DNA of 64,000 nucleotides from Arsukibacterium sp. UBA5043 (GCA_002415085.1 DIBV01000013.1:874-64873), one strand, 5' to 3'; counted from the stretch's first letter, positions 7,386 through 22,146 are shown. Notes: generated from the letters alone by a model not told the origin. Numbers and translations are program-made.

Positions 7386-9443
7386 TTACTGCAATACAGA
7401 AATATCGGCTACCTGTAGAAACAATTCCCGCAGTTGTTTTAACAACGCCAGGCGGTTAAAGCGCACGGCGTTATCATCGGCATTCACCATTACCTGGTCA
7501 AAAAAGCTGTCGATCACACCACGCATACCGGCTAGATGGGCCAGGCTGTCACTATAGTTATGGCCCTCGCCCTGATAAGCTTGTTCAGCATTAATTGCCT
7601 GATGAAGCGCTATCTCCGCTGGCTCTTGCAGTAAGTTAGTACTCACTTGCTCTGGTATGTCATCCGATACTTTTGCCAGGATATTGGCTACCCGCTTATT
7701 GGCGGCCGCTAAAGCTGCTGCGGCATCCAGTTTACTGAATTCAGCAACCGCACTTACCCGCTTGTCAAAGTCACTCGGGCTGGTGGGTCGGCGCGCCAAT
7801 ACCGCCTGAATAACATCAACGGAGTAACCTTCGTCCTGATACCAGGCACGAAAGCGCCCCAGCATAAAGTCCAGTACCTCATCAGCAACCTTGATATTCG
7901 TTAACTTATTGCCAAAGGTTTGCTGGCTAAAGGCAATAATCTCAACCAGATCCAGAGGCAGTTGTTTCTCAACCATAATCCGCAGCGCACCAATGGCTGC
8001 CCGGCGCAGCGCAAAGGGGTCTTTATCGCCTTTTGGTATCTGGCCAATGCCGAAAATGCCCACTAAGGTATCCAGCTTATCGGCAATCGCGACCGCAGCA
8101 CCTTCTAAGCGGCTTGGTAACTGATCACCGGCAAAGCGTGGCATATATTGCTCGTTCAAAGCCAGAGCAACAGCTTCGTCTTCACCATCCAGCCTGGCAT
8201 AGTGCATACCCATAATGCCCTGCACTTCCGGAAATTCACCGACCATGTTACTCATTAAGTCAGTCTTAGATAATAAACCTGCCCGCTTGGCGGCAGCCTG
8301 GTCGGCGCCAATCTTTACAGCAATAGAACCAGCAACAGAACTTATTCGCTCTGACTTTTCCGCCAGTGTGCCCAGCTGCTGCTGAAACAATACGGTCTTC
8401 AGACTGTCCAGCCGCTCAATAAGCTTGGTTTTACGGTCGGTTTTAAAGAAAAACTCAGCATCGGCCAACCGCGGTCGTACTACTTTTTCGTTGCCACTGA
8501 TAATTTGCTGCGGATCTTTGCTTTCGATATTAGTGACGAAGATAAACTTATTAATTAACTTGCCTTGCTTATCCAGCAACGGAAAGTATTTCTGGTTATC
8601 TTTCATTGTCGAAATTAACGGCTCAGCTGGCACCTGCAAAAAGCTTTGTTCAAAACTGCCAACTAATATCACCGGCCATTCCACCAACGAGGCTACTTCT
8701 TCGAGCAAAGCATCATCCATTTGGGCCGTGGCATTTAAGCTATCTGCTGTTGCTTTGACCTGTTGGGCGATAGTGGCTTTGCGCTGATGATAATCGGCTA
8801 CCACATAAGCTTGTTGTAAAATTGGCAAATAGGCATCGGCATTGGCAATTTCAACCAGTGCCGGCGCATGGAAGCGATGACCATAGCTTTTATTACTGCT
8901 GCTGCGGCCTAAAATAGTGGCTGGCACTACCTCGCTGCCATAGAGCATCACAATAGTATGCACCGGCCGGATAAACTCTGCATCTGAATTACCCCAGCGC
9001 ATTGGCCGGGCAATCGGTAGCTTGGCCAGCGCCACTTTGATAACATCGGCTAATAGCGCAACCGTTTGCTGGCCCTTTTGCAATTGTTTATGCAGCAGCC
9101 AGGCACCTTTATCGGTTTCCAGGCGCTCCGCTTGCTCAACACTAATGCCACAACCTGCCGCCCAGCCAGCGGCGGCTTTGGTTGGCTTGCCATCAGCGTC
9201 AAAAGCGGCAGCAATGGACGGGCCGCGCTTCTCAACAACTTTGTCGCTCTGACTTGCTGCCAGGCCATTAACCCGCACGGCTAAGCGCCGCGGTGCGGCA
9301 TACCAGACGATGTCGCCGTGGTTTAGCTCTTGTTTGGCCAGCTCTGCGCCAATATTATCGGCAAAGGCGGTAGCAAGTATTTTTAAGGCCTTTGGTGGCA
9401 GCTCTTCGGTACCAATTTCTACCAGAAAATCCTGTGCGCTCAT
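7386..9443 (-). CDS. glyS: Glycyl-tRNA synthetase beta subunit
   Basis: 685 residues, close to the 689 of E. coli. It begins with the family signature [15 protein letters not shown] and contains [39 protein letters not shown] (HD-like region), [19 protein letters not shown] and the anticodon-binding C-terminal region with [15 protein letters not shown]. The beta subunit binds tRNA-Gly and joins the catalytic alpha subunit in an alpha2-beta2 enzyme. The ATG overlaps the glyQ stop by 4 bases, so the two subunits are translationally coupled. Confidence 0.97.
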   Translation of the reverse strand: MSAQDFLVEIGTEELPPKALKILATAFADNIGAELAKQELNHGDIVWYAAPRRLAVRVNGLAASQSDKVVEKRGPSIAAAFDADGKPTKAAAGWAAGCGISVEQAERLETDKGAWLLHKQLQKGQQTVALLADVIKVALAKLPIARPMRWGNSDAEFIRPVHTIVMLYGSEVVPATILGRSSSNKSYGHRFHAPALVEIANADAYLPILQQAYVVADYHQRKATIAQQVKATADSLNATAQMDDALLEEVASLVEWPVILVGSFEQSFLQVPAEPLISTMKDNQKYFPLLDKQGKLINKFIFVTNIESKDPQQIISGNEKVVRPRLADAEFFFKTDRKTKLIERLDSLKTVLFQQQLGTLAEKSERISSVAGSIAVKIGADQAAAKRAGLLSKTDLMSNMVGEFPEVQGIMGMHYARLDGEDEAVALALNEQYMPRFAGDQLPSRLEGAAVAIADKLDTLVGIFGIGQIPKGDKDPFALRRAAIGALRIMVEKQLPLDLVEIIAFSQQTFGNKLTNIKVADEVLDFMLGRFRAWYQDEGYSVDVIQAVLARRPTSPSDFDKRVSAVAEFSKLDAAAALAAANKRVANILAKVSDDIPEQVSTNLLQEPAEIALHQAINAEQAYQGEGHNYSDSLAHLAGMRGVIDSFFDQVMVNADDNAVRFNRLALLKQLRELFLQVADISVLQ

Positions 9444-10366
9444 TTTGCCTCCTGCTGTGATGGCTGGTCTTTTTTACATAGCGGAAAGCCTAGTTTTTCA
9501 CGGCTGGCAAAATAGGCTTCGGCACAGGCTTTAGCCAAAGTACGAACTCGCAGAATATAACGCTGACGTTCAGTTACTGAGATGGCATGCCGCGCGTCGA
9601 GCATATTAAACGCGTGTGAAGCTTTCATTACTTTCTCATAGGCTGGTAACGCTAAGCCTTGTTCAATCAGGTAATGACTTTCTTTTTCACACTGGTCAAA
9701 CTGGGCGAATAATGCTGGCACGTCGGCATGTTCAAAGTTATAGGTAGATTGTTCTACTTCGTTCTGATGGAACACATCACCATAGGTTACCCGGCCTAAC
9801 GGCCCGTCGGTCCACACCAGGTCATAAATAGAATCAACGCCCTGGATATACATCGCCAGACGTTCTAAACCATAGGTAATTTCACCAGTTACCGGTCGGC
9901 ACTCCAAACCACCTACCTGCTGGAAATAAGTGAACTGAGTGACTTCCATGCCGTTTAACCATACTTCCCAGCCCAAACCCCAGGCACCCAACGTTGGAGA
10001 TTCCCAATTGTCTTCTACAAAGCGGATATCGTGCACCAGAGTGTCGATGCCCAGTTCACGCAACGAACCTAAGTACAGTTCCTGAATATTGTCTGGCGAC
10101 GGCTTTAAAATCACCTGAAACTGATAATAATGCTGCAAGCGGTTCGGATTCTCACCATAACGGCCATCGGTAGGCCGACGACACGGCTGCACATAGGCCA
10201 CATTAGTTGGTTCTGGCCCTAATGAGCGTAAAAAGGTCATTGGGTGAAAAGTACCGGCCCCCACTTCTAAATCCAGTGGCTGCACCAGAACGCAGCCCTG
10301 GCGCGCCCAGTAATCCTGCAGGGCTAAAATCAGGCCCTGAAAGGTTTTAATATCGTATTTATGCAT
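9440..10366 (-). CDS. glyQ: Glycyl-tRNA synthetase alpha subunit
   Basis: 308 residues, normal length. The start [58 protein letters not shown] and [19 protein letters not shown]-like motifs are those of the class II alpha subunit that activates glycine with ATP and charges tRNA-Gly in the cytoplasm. It is followed directly by glyS and lies 64 bases behind gyrB on the same strand, so the block may be co-transcribed with dnaA-gyrB. Confidence 0.97.
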   Translation of the reverse strand: MHKYDIKTFQGLILALQDYWARQGCVLVQPLDLEVGAGTFHPMTFLRSLGPEPTNVAYVQPCRRPTDGRYGENPNRLQHYYQFQVILKPSPDNIQELYLGSLRELGIDTLVHDIRFVEDNWESPTLGAWGLGWEVWLNGMEVTQFTYFQQVGGLECRPVTGEITYGLERLAMYIQGVDSIYDLVWTDGPLGRVTYGDVFHQNEVEQSTYNFEHADVPALFAQFDQCEKESHYLIEQGLALPAYEKVMKASHAFNMLDARHAISVTERQRYILRVRTLAKACAEAYFASREKLGFPLCKKDQPSQQEAK

Positions 10367-10430
10367 GCGCTGCTAACTCGCTAAAATGACTGAGGGGCCG
10401 TAGCCCCTGTCTTGTTATCTGGTAAAAAAA

Positions 10431-13950
<3,520 letters not shown>

Positions 13951-13953
13951 TAC

Positions 13954-15057
13954 TTATAATCGCATTGGCATAACAACGTAGCTGGCGCCTTCATTGCCAA
14001 CGCCCTCAATAAGGGTGCTGGAGTTAGCATCGTTCAAATGCAAGATGACCAAATCGGTATTCAGGGTATTTAATACATCCAGCATATAGCCAACGTTAAA
14101 CCCAATTTCCAACGGGTCGCCTTGGTACTCTACCTCGATAACTTCTTCTGCCTGCTCATGCTCAGGGTTATTTGCCATGATTTGCAGCTCATCATTACTT
14201 AGCGTAAAGCGCACGCCACGATACTTCTCATTTGACAAAATAGAGGCACGGGTACAGGCATCTTTAATCACCGGCCGATGGGCAGTAACTAATTTCGTGC
14301 TGTTGCGTGGTAATACACGGCGATAGTCCGGGAAACGACCATCAATCAATTTACTACTGAAGGTAAACCCCTGATCGGATAACCTTATATGATTCTGTCC
14401 AAGACTTAACTGGATTATCTGATCATCGTTCGCCAATAAACGCATAATTTCAAGTACGCCTTTGCGTGGAATGATAATCTGTTTTTGCTGTAAATTTACC
14501 CCCGGCAACGCCAGCTTACTTAATGCCAACCGGTGCCCATCAGTTCCAACCGCGGTCAGGCTGCCATTATCGACCTCAAACAACAAACCATTTAAATAAT
14601 ACCGCACATCCTGGTTAGCCATTGAAAAAGCCGTATCGTCCAGTAATTTCCGTAATTGCTGGCGGCTGATACTAATATCCACCTCTCCCTGCCAGCTCTC
14701 AAGGTTAGGGTATTCAGAAGCGCTAAGGGTAGATAACGTAAACTTTGTCTTTCCACAGGTTAAGATGCAGCTCTCAGCCTGCATTACCACCTTAATATCA
14801 CTGTTCTCGGGCAAACTACGACAAATATCCAGCAGCTTCTTAGCAGGCACCGTGACCCGGCCAACTTGTTGCACCTGCACGGCATCGGTAGTGGCGACTA
14901 ATTCAACCTCTAAATCGGTGCCGGTAAGTGCCAGTTGTTGCTCAGTTACTTCCAGCAACACATTGGATAAAATAGGTAAGGTGTGACGCCGCTCGATAGC
15001 ACCCGATACCATTTGCAGTGGTTTGAGTAAGGCGTCTCTGTTAATAACAAATTGCAT
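13954..15057 (-). CDS. dnaN: DNA polymerase III sliding clamp (beta)
   Basis: 367 residues (366 in E. coli). It begins MQFVINRDALLKPLQMVSGA, includes RRHTLPILSNVLLEV and VGTDGHRLALSK, and ends in the conserved SYVVMPMRL. Three clamp domains in a row give the dimeric ring that tethers polymerases, DnaE and repair enzymes to DNA. It sits 40 bases downstream of dnaA and 3 bases upstream of recF, in the standard dnaA-dnaN-recF-gyrB operon. Confidence 0.98.
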   Translation of the reverse strand: MQFVINRDALLKPLQMVSGAIERRHTLPILSNVLLEVTEQQLALTGTDLEVELVATTDAVQVQQVGRVTVPAKKLLDICRSLPENSDIKVVMQAESCILTCGKTKFTLSTLSASEYPNLESWQGEVDISISRQQLRKLLDDTAFSMANQDVRYYLNGLLFEVDNGSLTAVGTDGHRLALSKLALPGVNLQQKQIIIPRKGVLEIMRLLANDDQIIQLSLGQNHIRLSDQGFTFSSKLIDGRFPDYRRVLPRNSTKLVTAHRPVIKDACTRASILSNEKYRGVRFTLSNDELQIMANNPEHEQAEEVIEVEYQGDPLEIGFNVGYMLDVLNTLNTDLVILHLNDANSSTLIEGVGNEGASYVVMPMRL

Positions 15058-15097
15058 AGCTTAACCCTAATTAGGATGACCCTGGTGTTATAACCGG

Positions 15098-16477
15098 CTA
15101 TGAAGACAACGTGCGAATGAGGTTTTGAAAATCCTCTTTAATTTCGTGAGTTTCTTCTTTTAAAGATTCAATTTTGCGACAGGCATGTAATACCGTTGTA
15201 TGATCGCGGCCACCAAACGCATCGCCAATTTCCGGCAAGCTGTGGTTGGTTAATTCTTTTGATAACGCCATCGCCATTTGTCGCGGCCGCGCTACCGAGC
15301 GCGAACGCCGTTTAGATAATAAATCGGCGACCCGGATTTTATAATACTCTGCTACCGTTTTCTGGATGTTTTCAATGGTAACCAGTTTATCCTGCAACGC
15401 GAGTAAATCACGCAGCGCTTCCCGCACAAAATCTATGGTGATGGGTCTGCCGGTGAAATTAGCGTTAGCAATAACCCGGTTTAATGCCCCTTCAAGTTCC
15501 CGTACATTTGAGCGAAGGCGCTTAGCGACGAAAAAGGCGACTTCTTCTGGCAAACGAATTTGGTTTTCCTGGGCCTTGCGCATCAGAATTGCCACCCGGG
15601 TTTCCAACTCTGGCGGTTCAATAGCAATCGTCAGGCCCCAGCCAAACCGGGATTTTAAGCGGTCTTCGACACCGTCAATCTCTTTAGGGTAACGGTCGCT
15701 GGTTAAAATAATTTGCTGGTTGCCTTCAAGCAGTGCATTAAAAGTATGAAAAAACTCTTCCTGTGAGCGTTCTTTGTTAGCAAAAAACTGAATATCATCG
15801 ATTAACAGGGCGTCCACCGACCGATAATAGCGCTTAAACTCTTCTATAGCATTGTTTTGTAAAGCTTTAACCATGTCCTGCACAAAGCGCTCTGAGTGCA
15901 TATAAATTACTTTGGCATCAGGTTTTTTTGCCAGGATACCGTTACCAACCGCGTGTAATAAGTGCGTTTTACCCAGGCCGGTACCGCCATAAATAAATAA
16001 CGGGTTATAAGCCGTTCCGGGGTTATCCGCAACCTGACTGGCAGCGGCGCGTGCTAGTTGGTTAGATTTACCTTCAACGAAGTTAGTAAAAGTATAATTT
16101 GCTCTGACATTGCTACGCACTATGCTTTTGGGTGCAGGCTCAGCGGCTTCACGTGGGGCTGGTGCAACATTGGTGGTGCCGGGTTCCGGTTGCGGTAAAT
16201 GACTATTGCCCGGTGGACGTTTTGTTTGTTGTTGACTGTTACCAACATCAAACTTAAGTCGCGGTGCATCATCACCACAATAGTCCTGGATCAATTCAAG
16301 GATCCGGTTTAAATATTTCTCACGTACCCAATCCAATACAAAGCGGTTTGGCGCATACAAGATCAGAGAATCAGAAGAGCTGTCGGCTTGTAATGGCCGG
16401 ATCCACATACTGAAATGTTGGGCTGGCAGTTCGGATTGCAAAGCCTGTAAACAATTTTGCCAAACAGATTGATACAC
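15098..16477 (-). CDS. dnaA: Chromosomal replication initiator DnaA
   Basis: 459 residues. Domain I (about 1-90) begins [21 protein letters not shown] Pro/Gln-rich linker spans about 90-125. Domain III, the AAA+ ATPase, has Walker [17 protein letters not shown] and Walker [12 protein letters not shown]. Domain IV, the DNA-binding helix-turn-helix, ends with [16 protein letters not shown]. It opens oriC, which lies 12 kb to the right in this window between mioC and mnmG. A DnaA box upstream of its start (16554-16562) suggests autorepression. Confidence 0.98.
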   Translation of the reverse strand: MYQSVWQNCLQALQSELPAQHFSMWIRPLQADSSSDSLILYAPNRFVLDWVREKYLNRILELIQDYCGDDAPRLKFDVGNSQQQTKRPPGNSHLPQPEPGTTNVAPAPREAAEPAPKSIVRSNVRANYTFTNFVEGKSNQLARAAASQVADNPGTAYNPLFIYGGTGLGKTHLLHAVGNGILAKKPDAKVIYMHSERFVQDMVKALQNNAIEEFKRYYRSVDALLIDDIQFFANKERSQEEFFHTFNALLEGNQQIILTSDRYPKEIDGVEDRLKSRFGWGLTIAIEPPELETRVAILMRKAQENQIRLPEEVAFFVAKRLRSNVRELEGALNRVIANANFTGRPITIDFVREALRDLLALQDKLVTIENIQKTVAEYYKIRVADLLSKRRSRSVARPRQMAMALSKELTNHSLPEIGDAFGGRDHTTVLHACRKIESLKEETHEIKEDFQNLIRTLSS

Positions 16478-16800
16478 CGTCTCTCCTGAAGCCCTGATTA
16501 AAAAAATAAGTTAGGCTGGTGTCCCTACGCAAGTCGGCCATTATCCTATGATCTTATCCACAACTTCAACGTTGACTTTTCAAAAAAAACTCAACCAAGG
16601 CAACAAATAACACAACTAACTGTTTTTATTGAATTTAAAAGCCTTATTCTATTTAATAATACCGATCAGAATCGGCTGCTGTTTATGGCTTAAAAAATAA
16701 GTAACTCACATTTTATTCAGCAAGATCAGTGTAGCTGTGGAAAACTTATTAAGTTGGCGATATAAACAACGATCAGATCAGAATAAAAGCGAGGATCGCA
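16478..16800. promoter_or_regulatory. dnaA upstream region with DnaA boxes
   Basis: This is an AT-rich spacer without any credible gene. TTATCCACA at 16554-16562 is a perfect DnaA box, and TGTGGAAAA at 16736-16744 is TTTTCCACA on the other strand, which also fits the consensus. It probably holds the dnaA promoter and its autoregulation sites. The main oriC signals (GATC density, unwinding element, spaced boxes) are stronger at 28980-29340, so I do not call this the origin. Confidence 0.6.
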
Positions 16801-16829
16801 TTGACTTTAGGCCCTGAAGTACTTAAAAT
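16801..16829 (+). promoter_or_regulatory. Promoter of rpmH-rnpA
   Basis: TTGACT (16801-16806), a 17-base spacer and TAAAAT (16824-16829) make a near-consensus sigma-70 promoter. The transcript would start near 16836, about 80 bases before the rpmH ATG. Confidence 0.7.
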
Positions 16830-16871
16830 TCGCGCTCATTTTTGTCAGCTGCGTTTTGGTGTATTTGCTAA

Positions 16872-17054
<183 letters not shown>

Positions 17055-17072
17055 TCGGCTGTTAAGCGCTGC

Positions 17073-17441
17073 GTGGTCAGCCTGAACTTCGGCCGGGAGT
17101 TACGCCTGTTAACTCCCAGTCAATTCGACAATGTATTCCAACACCCATTTCGGGTTGCTTCTCCCCTGTTTACCATTCTTGCAAAACCAAATCAGCTTAC
17201 ACATCCGCGATTAGGCCTTACTATCGCTAAAAAACGTGTTAAATTGGCCGTGCAACGCAATCGTATTAAACGTTGTGTGCGTGACAGCTTTCGTTTGCAT
17301 CAACACCAGTTGCCCGGCGTCGATCTGGTATTAATGGTAAAGGGTGATATCAGTAACACCCCGAATAGTGAACTGTTGAAACAACTGGAACGGCTATGGA
17401 GCAAAATCGCTCGCCAGTACATCGCTTTACAATCAAGCTGA
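17073..17441 (+). CDS. rnpA: Ribonuclease P protein component
   Basis: 122 residues from a GTG start. The family core is visible: [15 protein letters not shown], then [29 protein letters not shown], the RNR signature that contacts RNase P RNA. It processes tRNA 5' ends together with the rnpB RNA. It is 18 bases behind rpmH. Its 3' end overlaps the yidD frame, as in other gammaproteobacteria. Confidence 0.95.
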   Translation: MVSLNFGRELRLLTPSQFDNVFQHPFRVASPLFTILAKPNQLTHPRLGLTIAKKRVKLAVQRNRIKRCVRDSFRLHQHQLPGVDLVLMVKGDISNTPNSELLKQLERLWSKIARQYIALQSS

Positions 17442-17659
17442 TGTTAATACTGGTAAGAGGTTATCAGCTGGTGTTAAGCCCGCTGCTAGGGCCGAGTTGC
17501 CGCTTCAACCCAACCTGTTCACACTATGCCATTACTGCTATTGAACGCTTTGGTGCGGTAAAAGGTGCTTGGTTAGCAGGCAAACGCATATTAAAATGTC
17601 ACCCCTTACATAAGGGCGGTGATGATCCCGTTCCTGATAAGCATAATGAGAAAAGCTAA
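17396..17659 (+). CDS. yidD: Membrane protein insertion efficiency factor YidD
   Basis: Up to 87 residues. The diagnostic part is [20 protein letters not shown] followed by [11 protein letters not shown] and [18 protein letters not shown]. It is an amphipathic peripheral membrane protein that helps the YidC insertase. ATG 17396 overlaps rnpA by 46 bases and gives an N-terminus similar in length to E. coli. ATG 17441, overlapping the rnpA stop as TGATG, is a coupled alternative giving 72 residues. yidC starts 3 bases later. Confidence 0.93.
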   Translation: MEQNRSPVHRFTIKLMLILVRGYQLVLSPLLGPSCRFNPTCSHYAITAIERFGAVKGAWLAGKRILKCHPLHKGGDDPVPDKHNEKS

Positions 17660-17662
17660 CCC

Positions 17663-19324
17663 ATGGATTCACAACGCAGTTTTTTAGTAATTGCCCTGGC
17701 AATCGTCAGTTTTTTCCTCTGGCAGGAATGGCAAAAAGATTATGGCCCAAAACCAATAGCCGCGCCAACATCAGTTGAGCAGTCGCAGAATATAACGCCT
17801 GGCAGCAGTACCGACAGTAATGGTGATATCCGGCTAACCGGTGATGATGCACCAAGTCAGGTAACCGCAGTTGCGACACCTACAGCTCAGCAAGTTACGG
17901 TGGCGACAGACGTATTAAATGTTGCCATTGATACCAGTCGCGGTGACATCATTGGTGTTACTTTACCTGAGTACGATTTAACCAAAAACAGCGATGAACC
18001 CTATGTATTAATGCGCAAATTGCCTGGCTTTGAGTATACCGCCCAATCAGGCTTGATCGGTGCAGACGGCCCGGATGACCAAACCAATACCCGTCAGCCT
18101 TATCAGTTTGCTAAACAGCAGTATCAACTCTCTGAAGGCAGTGATGAGCTGGTGGTACCGTTGGTGACTAACTTTAATGGCCTGCAAATTGAAAAGCGTT
18201 TTATTTTCAGTCGTGGCCAATATGATGTCCGGGTAGAATATTCTATTCAAAACCAAAGCGACGTCAGCAAAAGCATTCAACCTTATCAGCACCTGGTGCA
18301 AAATATTGATAACGGTGAAAGCAGCAGCATGATGATGCCAATTTACCGCGGTGCAGCGTACGGCACCAGCGAAGATCGGTACGAGAAGTATAAGTTTGAC
18401 GATATGGCCAAAAAGAACCTGGCCATTAATACCACTGGTGGCTGGGTAGCGATGCTGGAACACTACTTTGTGGCAGCCTGGGTACCTGATCAACAACAGC
18501 AAAACCGGCTGTACAGTATGATATCCGGTAGTAAAGGCGTTATTGGTAGCCGCAGCGATGTGATAGAGCTACAGCCAGGTGAGAGTACTGTGGTTGGCAG
18601 CACCTTTTATGCCGGTCCGAAACAACAGGATAAATTGGCAGAACTGGCAGACGGCCTGGACTTAACGGTCGATTACGGTTTCCTGTTTTTTATTTCCCAA
18701 CCACTGTTCTGGTTACTGACCACCATCCAAAGCTTCGTAATCAATTGGGGCCTGGCCATCATTCTGATCACCATCATGGTGAAAGGCGTAATGTACCCGC
18801 TGACCAAAATTCAGTATGAATCGATGGCTAAGATGCGCAACTTAAAGCCAAAAATTGAAGAGCTACAGGCCCGCTATAAAGACGACCGCCAGAAAATGGG
18901 CCCGGCAATGATGGAGCTGTATCGCAAAGAAAAAGTAAACCCTATGGGTGGCTGCTTACCGATGCTGGTACAAATGCCAATATTCTTAGCCTTATACTGG
19001 GTATTCGTCGAAAGCGTTGAGCTGCGCCACGCACCCTTTATGCTGTGGATAACGGATTTATCAACTAAAGATCCTTATTACATTTTGCCGGTGTTGTTCG
19101 GTTTAAGTATGTTTGCCATGCAAAAACTGACGCCGATGCAGGTTACCGACCCGCTGCAGCAGAAAATTATGATGTGGATGCCGGTCGCGTTCTCAGTGTT
19201 CTTTATCTGGTTCCCAAGCGGTCTGGTGCTGTACTGGCTGGTCAGTAACCTGATTTCACTGGCGCAGATGCTGTATATCTACAAAGGTATGGAAAAGAAA
19301 GGCTTACATACTAAGAAGGCATGA
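17663..19324 (+). CDS. yidC: Membrane protein insertase YidC
   Basis: 553 residues (548 in E. coli). Residues 5-20 form the first membrane helix. A large periplasmic beta domain spans about 60-335, and five helices of the Oxa1 core follow from about 345, with INWGLAIILITIMVKGVMYP, the cytoplasmic coiled loop YKDDRQKMGPAMMELYRKEK and NPMGGCLPMLVQMPIFLALY. It inserts inner-membrane proteins alone or with SecYEG. It shares an operon with rpmH-rnpA-yidD; a long inverted repeat and terminator follow. Confidence 0.97.
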   Translation: MDSQRSFLVIALAIVSFFLWQEWQKDYGPKPIAAPTSVEQSQNITPGSSTDSNGDIRLTGDDAPSQVTAVATPTAQQVTVATDVLNVAIDTSRGDIIGVTLPEYDLTKNSDEPYVLMRKLPGFEYTAQSGLIGADGPDDQTNTRQPYQFAKQQYQLSEGSDELVVPLVTNFNGLQIEKRFIFSRGQYDVRVEYSIQNQSDVSKSIQPYQHLVQNIDNGESSSMMMPIYRGAAYGTSEDRYEKYKFDDMAKKNLAINTTGGWVAMLEHYFVAAWVPDQQQQNRLYSMISGSKGVIGSRSDVIELQPGESTVVGSTFYAGPKQQDKLAELADGLDLTVDYGFLFFISQPLFWLLTTIQSFVINWGLAIILITIMVKGVMYPLTKIQYESMAKMRNLKPKIEELQARYKDDRQKMGPAMMELYRKEKVNPMGGCLPMLVQMPIFLALYWVFVESVELRHAPFMLWITDLSTKDPYYILPVLFGLSMFAMQKLTPMQVTDPLQQKIMMWMPVAFSVFFIWFPSGLVLYWLVSNLISLAQMLYIYKGMEKKGLHTKKA

Positions 19325-19330
19325 CACCAA

Positions 19331-19475
19331 TACCGCAAGGTGTGAGCTGAGTGTTCCTGCGCAGCAGCAGCAGAGAAGCCGCGCAGGCTGAGACAGCATC
19401 GTTGTTTCAAACAAGAAGCGACGTGCTGTCGAAGGCGGCGAAGCAGGAATTTCCCAGCTCATACCCTGAGCAATA
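19331..19475. repeat. Long imperfect inverted repeat between yidC and mnmE
   Basis: The outer arms are ATACCGCAAGGTGTGAGCTG, continuing to TTCCTGC, and on the other side GCAGGAA continuing to CAGCTCATACCCTGAGCAAT. They are complementary over about 24-28 bases with few mismatches. Inside lies a second exact pair, GACAGCA / TGCTGTC. The whole would fold into one hairpin of about 140 bases. There is no reading frame. It resembles a MITE-like or extragenic repeat element; a structured RNA is the other possibility. Confidence 0.5.
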
Positions 19476-19481
19476 TCAATA

Positions 19482-19510
19482 GCCTGTCAGCATAATGCGA
19501 CAGGCTTTTT
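19482..19510 (+). terminator. Terminator of the rpmH-yidC operon
   Basis: GCCTGTC (19482-19488) pairs with GACAGGC (19499-19505) and is followed by TTTTT. It lies just before mnmE and over the longer alternative mnmE start, which argues for the ATG at 19528. Confidence 0.75.
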
Positions 19511-19527
19511 CCATTAAGAGAGCAACT

Positions 19528-20904
19528 ATGTTTACTACTGACACTATCGCCGCTTTAGCCACTGCCCCCGGCCGGGCCGGTGTTGGTATTATTCGTATTT
19601 CCGGCCCGGATAGTAAAGCGGTCGCGCAGGCCATCCTGCATAAGCTGCCTAAGCCACGCCATGCCGACTATCTGCCCTTTTTTGATAGCGAAGCCAAGGT
19701 ACTGGATCAGGGCATCGCCCTGTACTTCCCCGGCCCTAATTCCTTTACCGGCGAAGACGTATTAGAACTGCAGGGCCATGGCGGCCCAGTGTTGCTTGAT
19801 ATGTTATTAAAACAGGTATTGGCCCAGCCAAACGTGCGCATCGCCCGCCCCGGCGAATTCTCCGAGCGCGCTTTTTTAAACGACAAGCTCGACTTAGCCC
19901 AGGCTGAAGCCATAGCCGATTTAATTGACGCCAGTAGCGTGCAGGCCGCGCGCTGTGCCATCCAATCACTGCAGGGCGAATTCTCACGTCGCATTCATGA
20001 ACTGGTCGAAAAAGTTATCTATTTGCGAATGTACGTCGAAGCCGCAATAGACTTCCCGGATGAAGAAATCGACTTTCTATCCGATGGCAAAGTCGCTACT
20101 GACTTAGCGGCGATAATTGACTATCTTGCTACTGTAACCAAGCAGGCCGCGCAAGGCAGCATATTGCGTGAAGGCATGAAAGTGGTAATCGCCGGCCGGC
20201 CCAATGCCGGTAAATCCAGTTTGTTAAATGCCCTGGCCGGTCGCGAAGCCGCCATTGTTACCGAGATCGCCGGCACCACCCGCGATGTGCTGCGCGAGCA
20301 TATTCATATTGACGGCATGCCGCTGCATATTATCGACACCGCCGGCCTGCGCGAAGCGACCGATCAGGTAGAACAAATCGGCATCGAGCGCGCCTGGCAG
20401 GAAATTGAACAGGCCGATAGAATACTGTTTATGGTCGATGGCACTACCACAGACGCCACCGATCCGCGCGCTATCTGGCCAGACTTTATTGACCGCCTAC
20501 CCGCGAGCTTAGGCGTTACCGTTATTCGCAATAAAGCCGATATAACCGGCGAGATGCTCAGCGCAGAGTCGACACCGGATACCAGCAGCACCACGCCTGT
20601 ATACCGGCTATCAGCGAAAACCGGCGCCGGTATCGATGCCCTGCGCGAGCATTTAAAGCAGTGCATAGGCTTTGACGCCAGTACCGAAGGCAGCTTTCTG
20701 GCCCGCCGCCGCCACCTCGACGCACTGGAGCGTGCCGCCGAGCATTTGGCTATAGGCCAAGAGCAACTGCACAGTTATATCGCCGGCGAAATTCTGGCTG
20801 AAGAGCTACGACTGACTCAGCAGCACTTAAATGAAATTACCGGCGAGTTTAGTAGTGATGATTTATTAGGGCGGATCTTTAGCTCGTTCTGCATAGGTAA
20901 ATAG
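19528..20904 (+). CDS. mnmE: tRNA modification GTPase MnmE
   Basis: 458 residues from ATG 19528. This start is preferred because [20 protein letters not shown] is the conserved N-terminus and AGAG lies before it; an upstream ATG at 19495 falls in the terminator. The N-terminal tetrahydrofolate-binding domain is followed by a helical domain and an inserted G domain with [12 protein letters not shown], the GTTRD switch and DTAGL. The chain ends in FCIGK, carrying the catalytic cysteine. With MnmG (encoded at 29.4 kb) it makes cmnm5U34 in tRNAs. Its stop abuts that of the convergent MFS gene. Confidence 0.97.
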   Translation: MFTTDTIAALATAPGRAGVGIIRISGPDSKAVAQAILHKLPKPRHADYLPFFDSEAKVLDQGIALYFPGPNSFTGEDVLELQGHGGPVLLDMLLKQVLAQPNVRIARPGEFSERAFLNDKLDLAQAEAIADLIDASSVQAARCAIQSLQGEFSRRIHELVEKVIYLRMYVEAAIDFPDEEIDFLSDGKVATDLAAIIDYLATVTKQAAQGSILREGMKVVIAGRPNAGKSSLLNALAGREAAIVTEIAGTTRDVLREHIHIDGMPLHIIDTAGLREATDQVEQIGIERAWQEIEQADRILFMVDGTTTDATDPRAIWPDFIDRLPASLGVTVIRNKADITGEMLSAESTPDTSSTTPVYRLSAKTGAGIDALREHLKQCIGFDASTEGSFLARRRHLDALERAAEHLAIGQEQLHSYIAGEILAEELRLTQQHLNEITGEFSSDDLLGRIFSSFCIGK

Positions 20905-22068
20905 TTATTGACGGGTATCAAGTTGCTGCGCGGTGCGATCGGTTACGATTAGTACCGTAAGCAGCAGCGCGCCAAGGCCGACAAAACCAGCCGCTAAATA
21001 GAGACCTAAGGTGTAGTGGCCACTTACTTCGGCCAAACCCCCTGTAATAGCAGGCGAGACAACCTGAGCACTGCCGTAAGCTAACGTCATTTTACCCATC
21101 AGTTTCGCTGGTTTACTGGGATATAAGCGCCCGGCCATCGTTAGCACCAAACTGACCACGCCAACAAAAGTCGCACCAAACAAAGCAGCACTGAATAACA
21201 CCGCACTAAGCGAGCTAAGCCAAAGCGGCAATAAGATAGCCAAAAATTGCACCAGTAGTGCCAGGGTTATCGCTTTCAGGTAGCCGGTTTTACGGGCGAT
21301 AAAATCCCATAGCAGCACCGCCGGCGCAGCTGCCAAGCCCAGCACAATAAAACTGACGTTACCACTGCCTGCTAACCCCGGCATGCGCTCAACAATAGTC
21401 ACGATAAAAGTAGCACTTATTACATAGCCGTAGCCGGCACAAAAATAGCTTGCCAGCATCAGCTGCATAAAGCGTTTTGATGGTGGCGAATCGCTAGGTA
21501 CTGATTTTAGCGGGCTACTGGCCAATTCAGGGCGGGGCAACCAACGCCAGGCTGGAATGGCTAGTAACACAGCCAGCAAGGCAAAGTATTGCCACTGAGC
21601 GCGCCAGTTAAACCCGAACTGCAGCATCAGTTCCACCAATAGCGCAGACAGGGCAATACCCAAACCCAGACCAGCGAAGTGAATACCCAACTCAGCCCGT
21701 TGTTTATAACTAAGTAACCAATGCATAATCAGGCCGGAAGCAATCAGCATTGATCCCGCGCTGCTCAGCCCTGCCACAAAGCGCCAGCATGCCCACAGGT
21801 AAATGTTTTGAGTTAAAGCCATACCCAAAGTACTCATAATCGCTAACAGCAAGCCAAGCCGGTACAGAGTATCTTTTAACTGAAGGTTATTCAGATTGGC
21901 TGCCAGCAGTGCACCGGCCATATAACCTAAATAGTTTGTGGCCGCCAGATAGCCGCCGGTGGCATCGTCCAGCTGGGTTTGTTGCTGCATAATGGGCAAT
22001 AACGGCGTGTAGGCAAAGCGCGCTACCCCGAGGCAAAGCAACTGACTGAACAAGCCGGCCAAAAGCAC
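20905..22068 (-). CDS. YbfB/YjiJ family MFS transporter
   Basis: 387 residues, twelve hydrophobic segments. The N-terminus GLFSQLLCLGVARFAYTPLLP and GGYLAATNYLGYMAGALLAA is characteristic of the YbfB/YjiJ branch of the major facilitator superfamily. The substrate is unknown. The start is GTG at 22068; the frame is open further upstream (LLPTSQRFY precedes it), so a start a few codons earlier is possible. It is convergent with mnmE with no base between the stops, and monocistronic. Confidence 0.85.
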   Translation of the reverse strand: MLLAGLFSQLLCLGVARFAYTPLLPIMQQQTQLDDATGGYLAATNYLGYMAGALLAANLNNLQLKDTLYRLGLLLAIMSTLGMALTQNIYLWACWRFVAGLSSAGSMLIASGLIMHWLLSYKQRAELGIHFAGLGLGIALSALLVELMLQFGFNWRAQWQYFALLAVLLAIPAWRWLPRPELASSPLKSVPSDSPPSKRFMQLMLASYFCAGYGYVISATFIVTIVERMPGLAGSGNVSFIVLGLAAAPAVLLWDFIARKTGYLKAITLALLVQFLAILLPLWLSSLSAVLFSAALFGATFVGVVSLVLTMAGRLYPSKPAKLMGKMTLAYGSAQVVSPAITGGLAEVSGHYTLGLYLAAGFVGLGALLLTVLIVTDRTAQQLDTRQ

Positions 22069-22146
22069 GTAAAAGCGTTGTGATGTCGGTAACAGAATAA
22101 CCTATCCGTTGCTTGTAACCTGAACCAGATGCTTAGCTTAGCCCGG

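Noticed and set aside
16150-16165. Third parS site in dnaA
   Set aside because: Only the half TTCACGTGG is present; the palindrome is not completed on the other side.
18047-18502. Antisense reading frame in yidC
   Set aside because: A shadow of the well-conserved yidC frame with no ribosome site or family features.
19495-19527. Upstream ATG of mnmE giving an 11-residue longer protein
   Set aside because: It lies within the terminator stem of the previous operon and the extra residues are absent from the conserved MnmE N-terminus.
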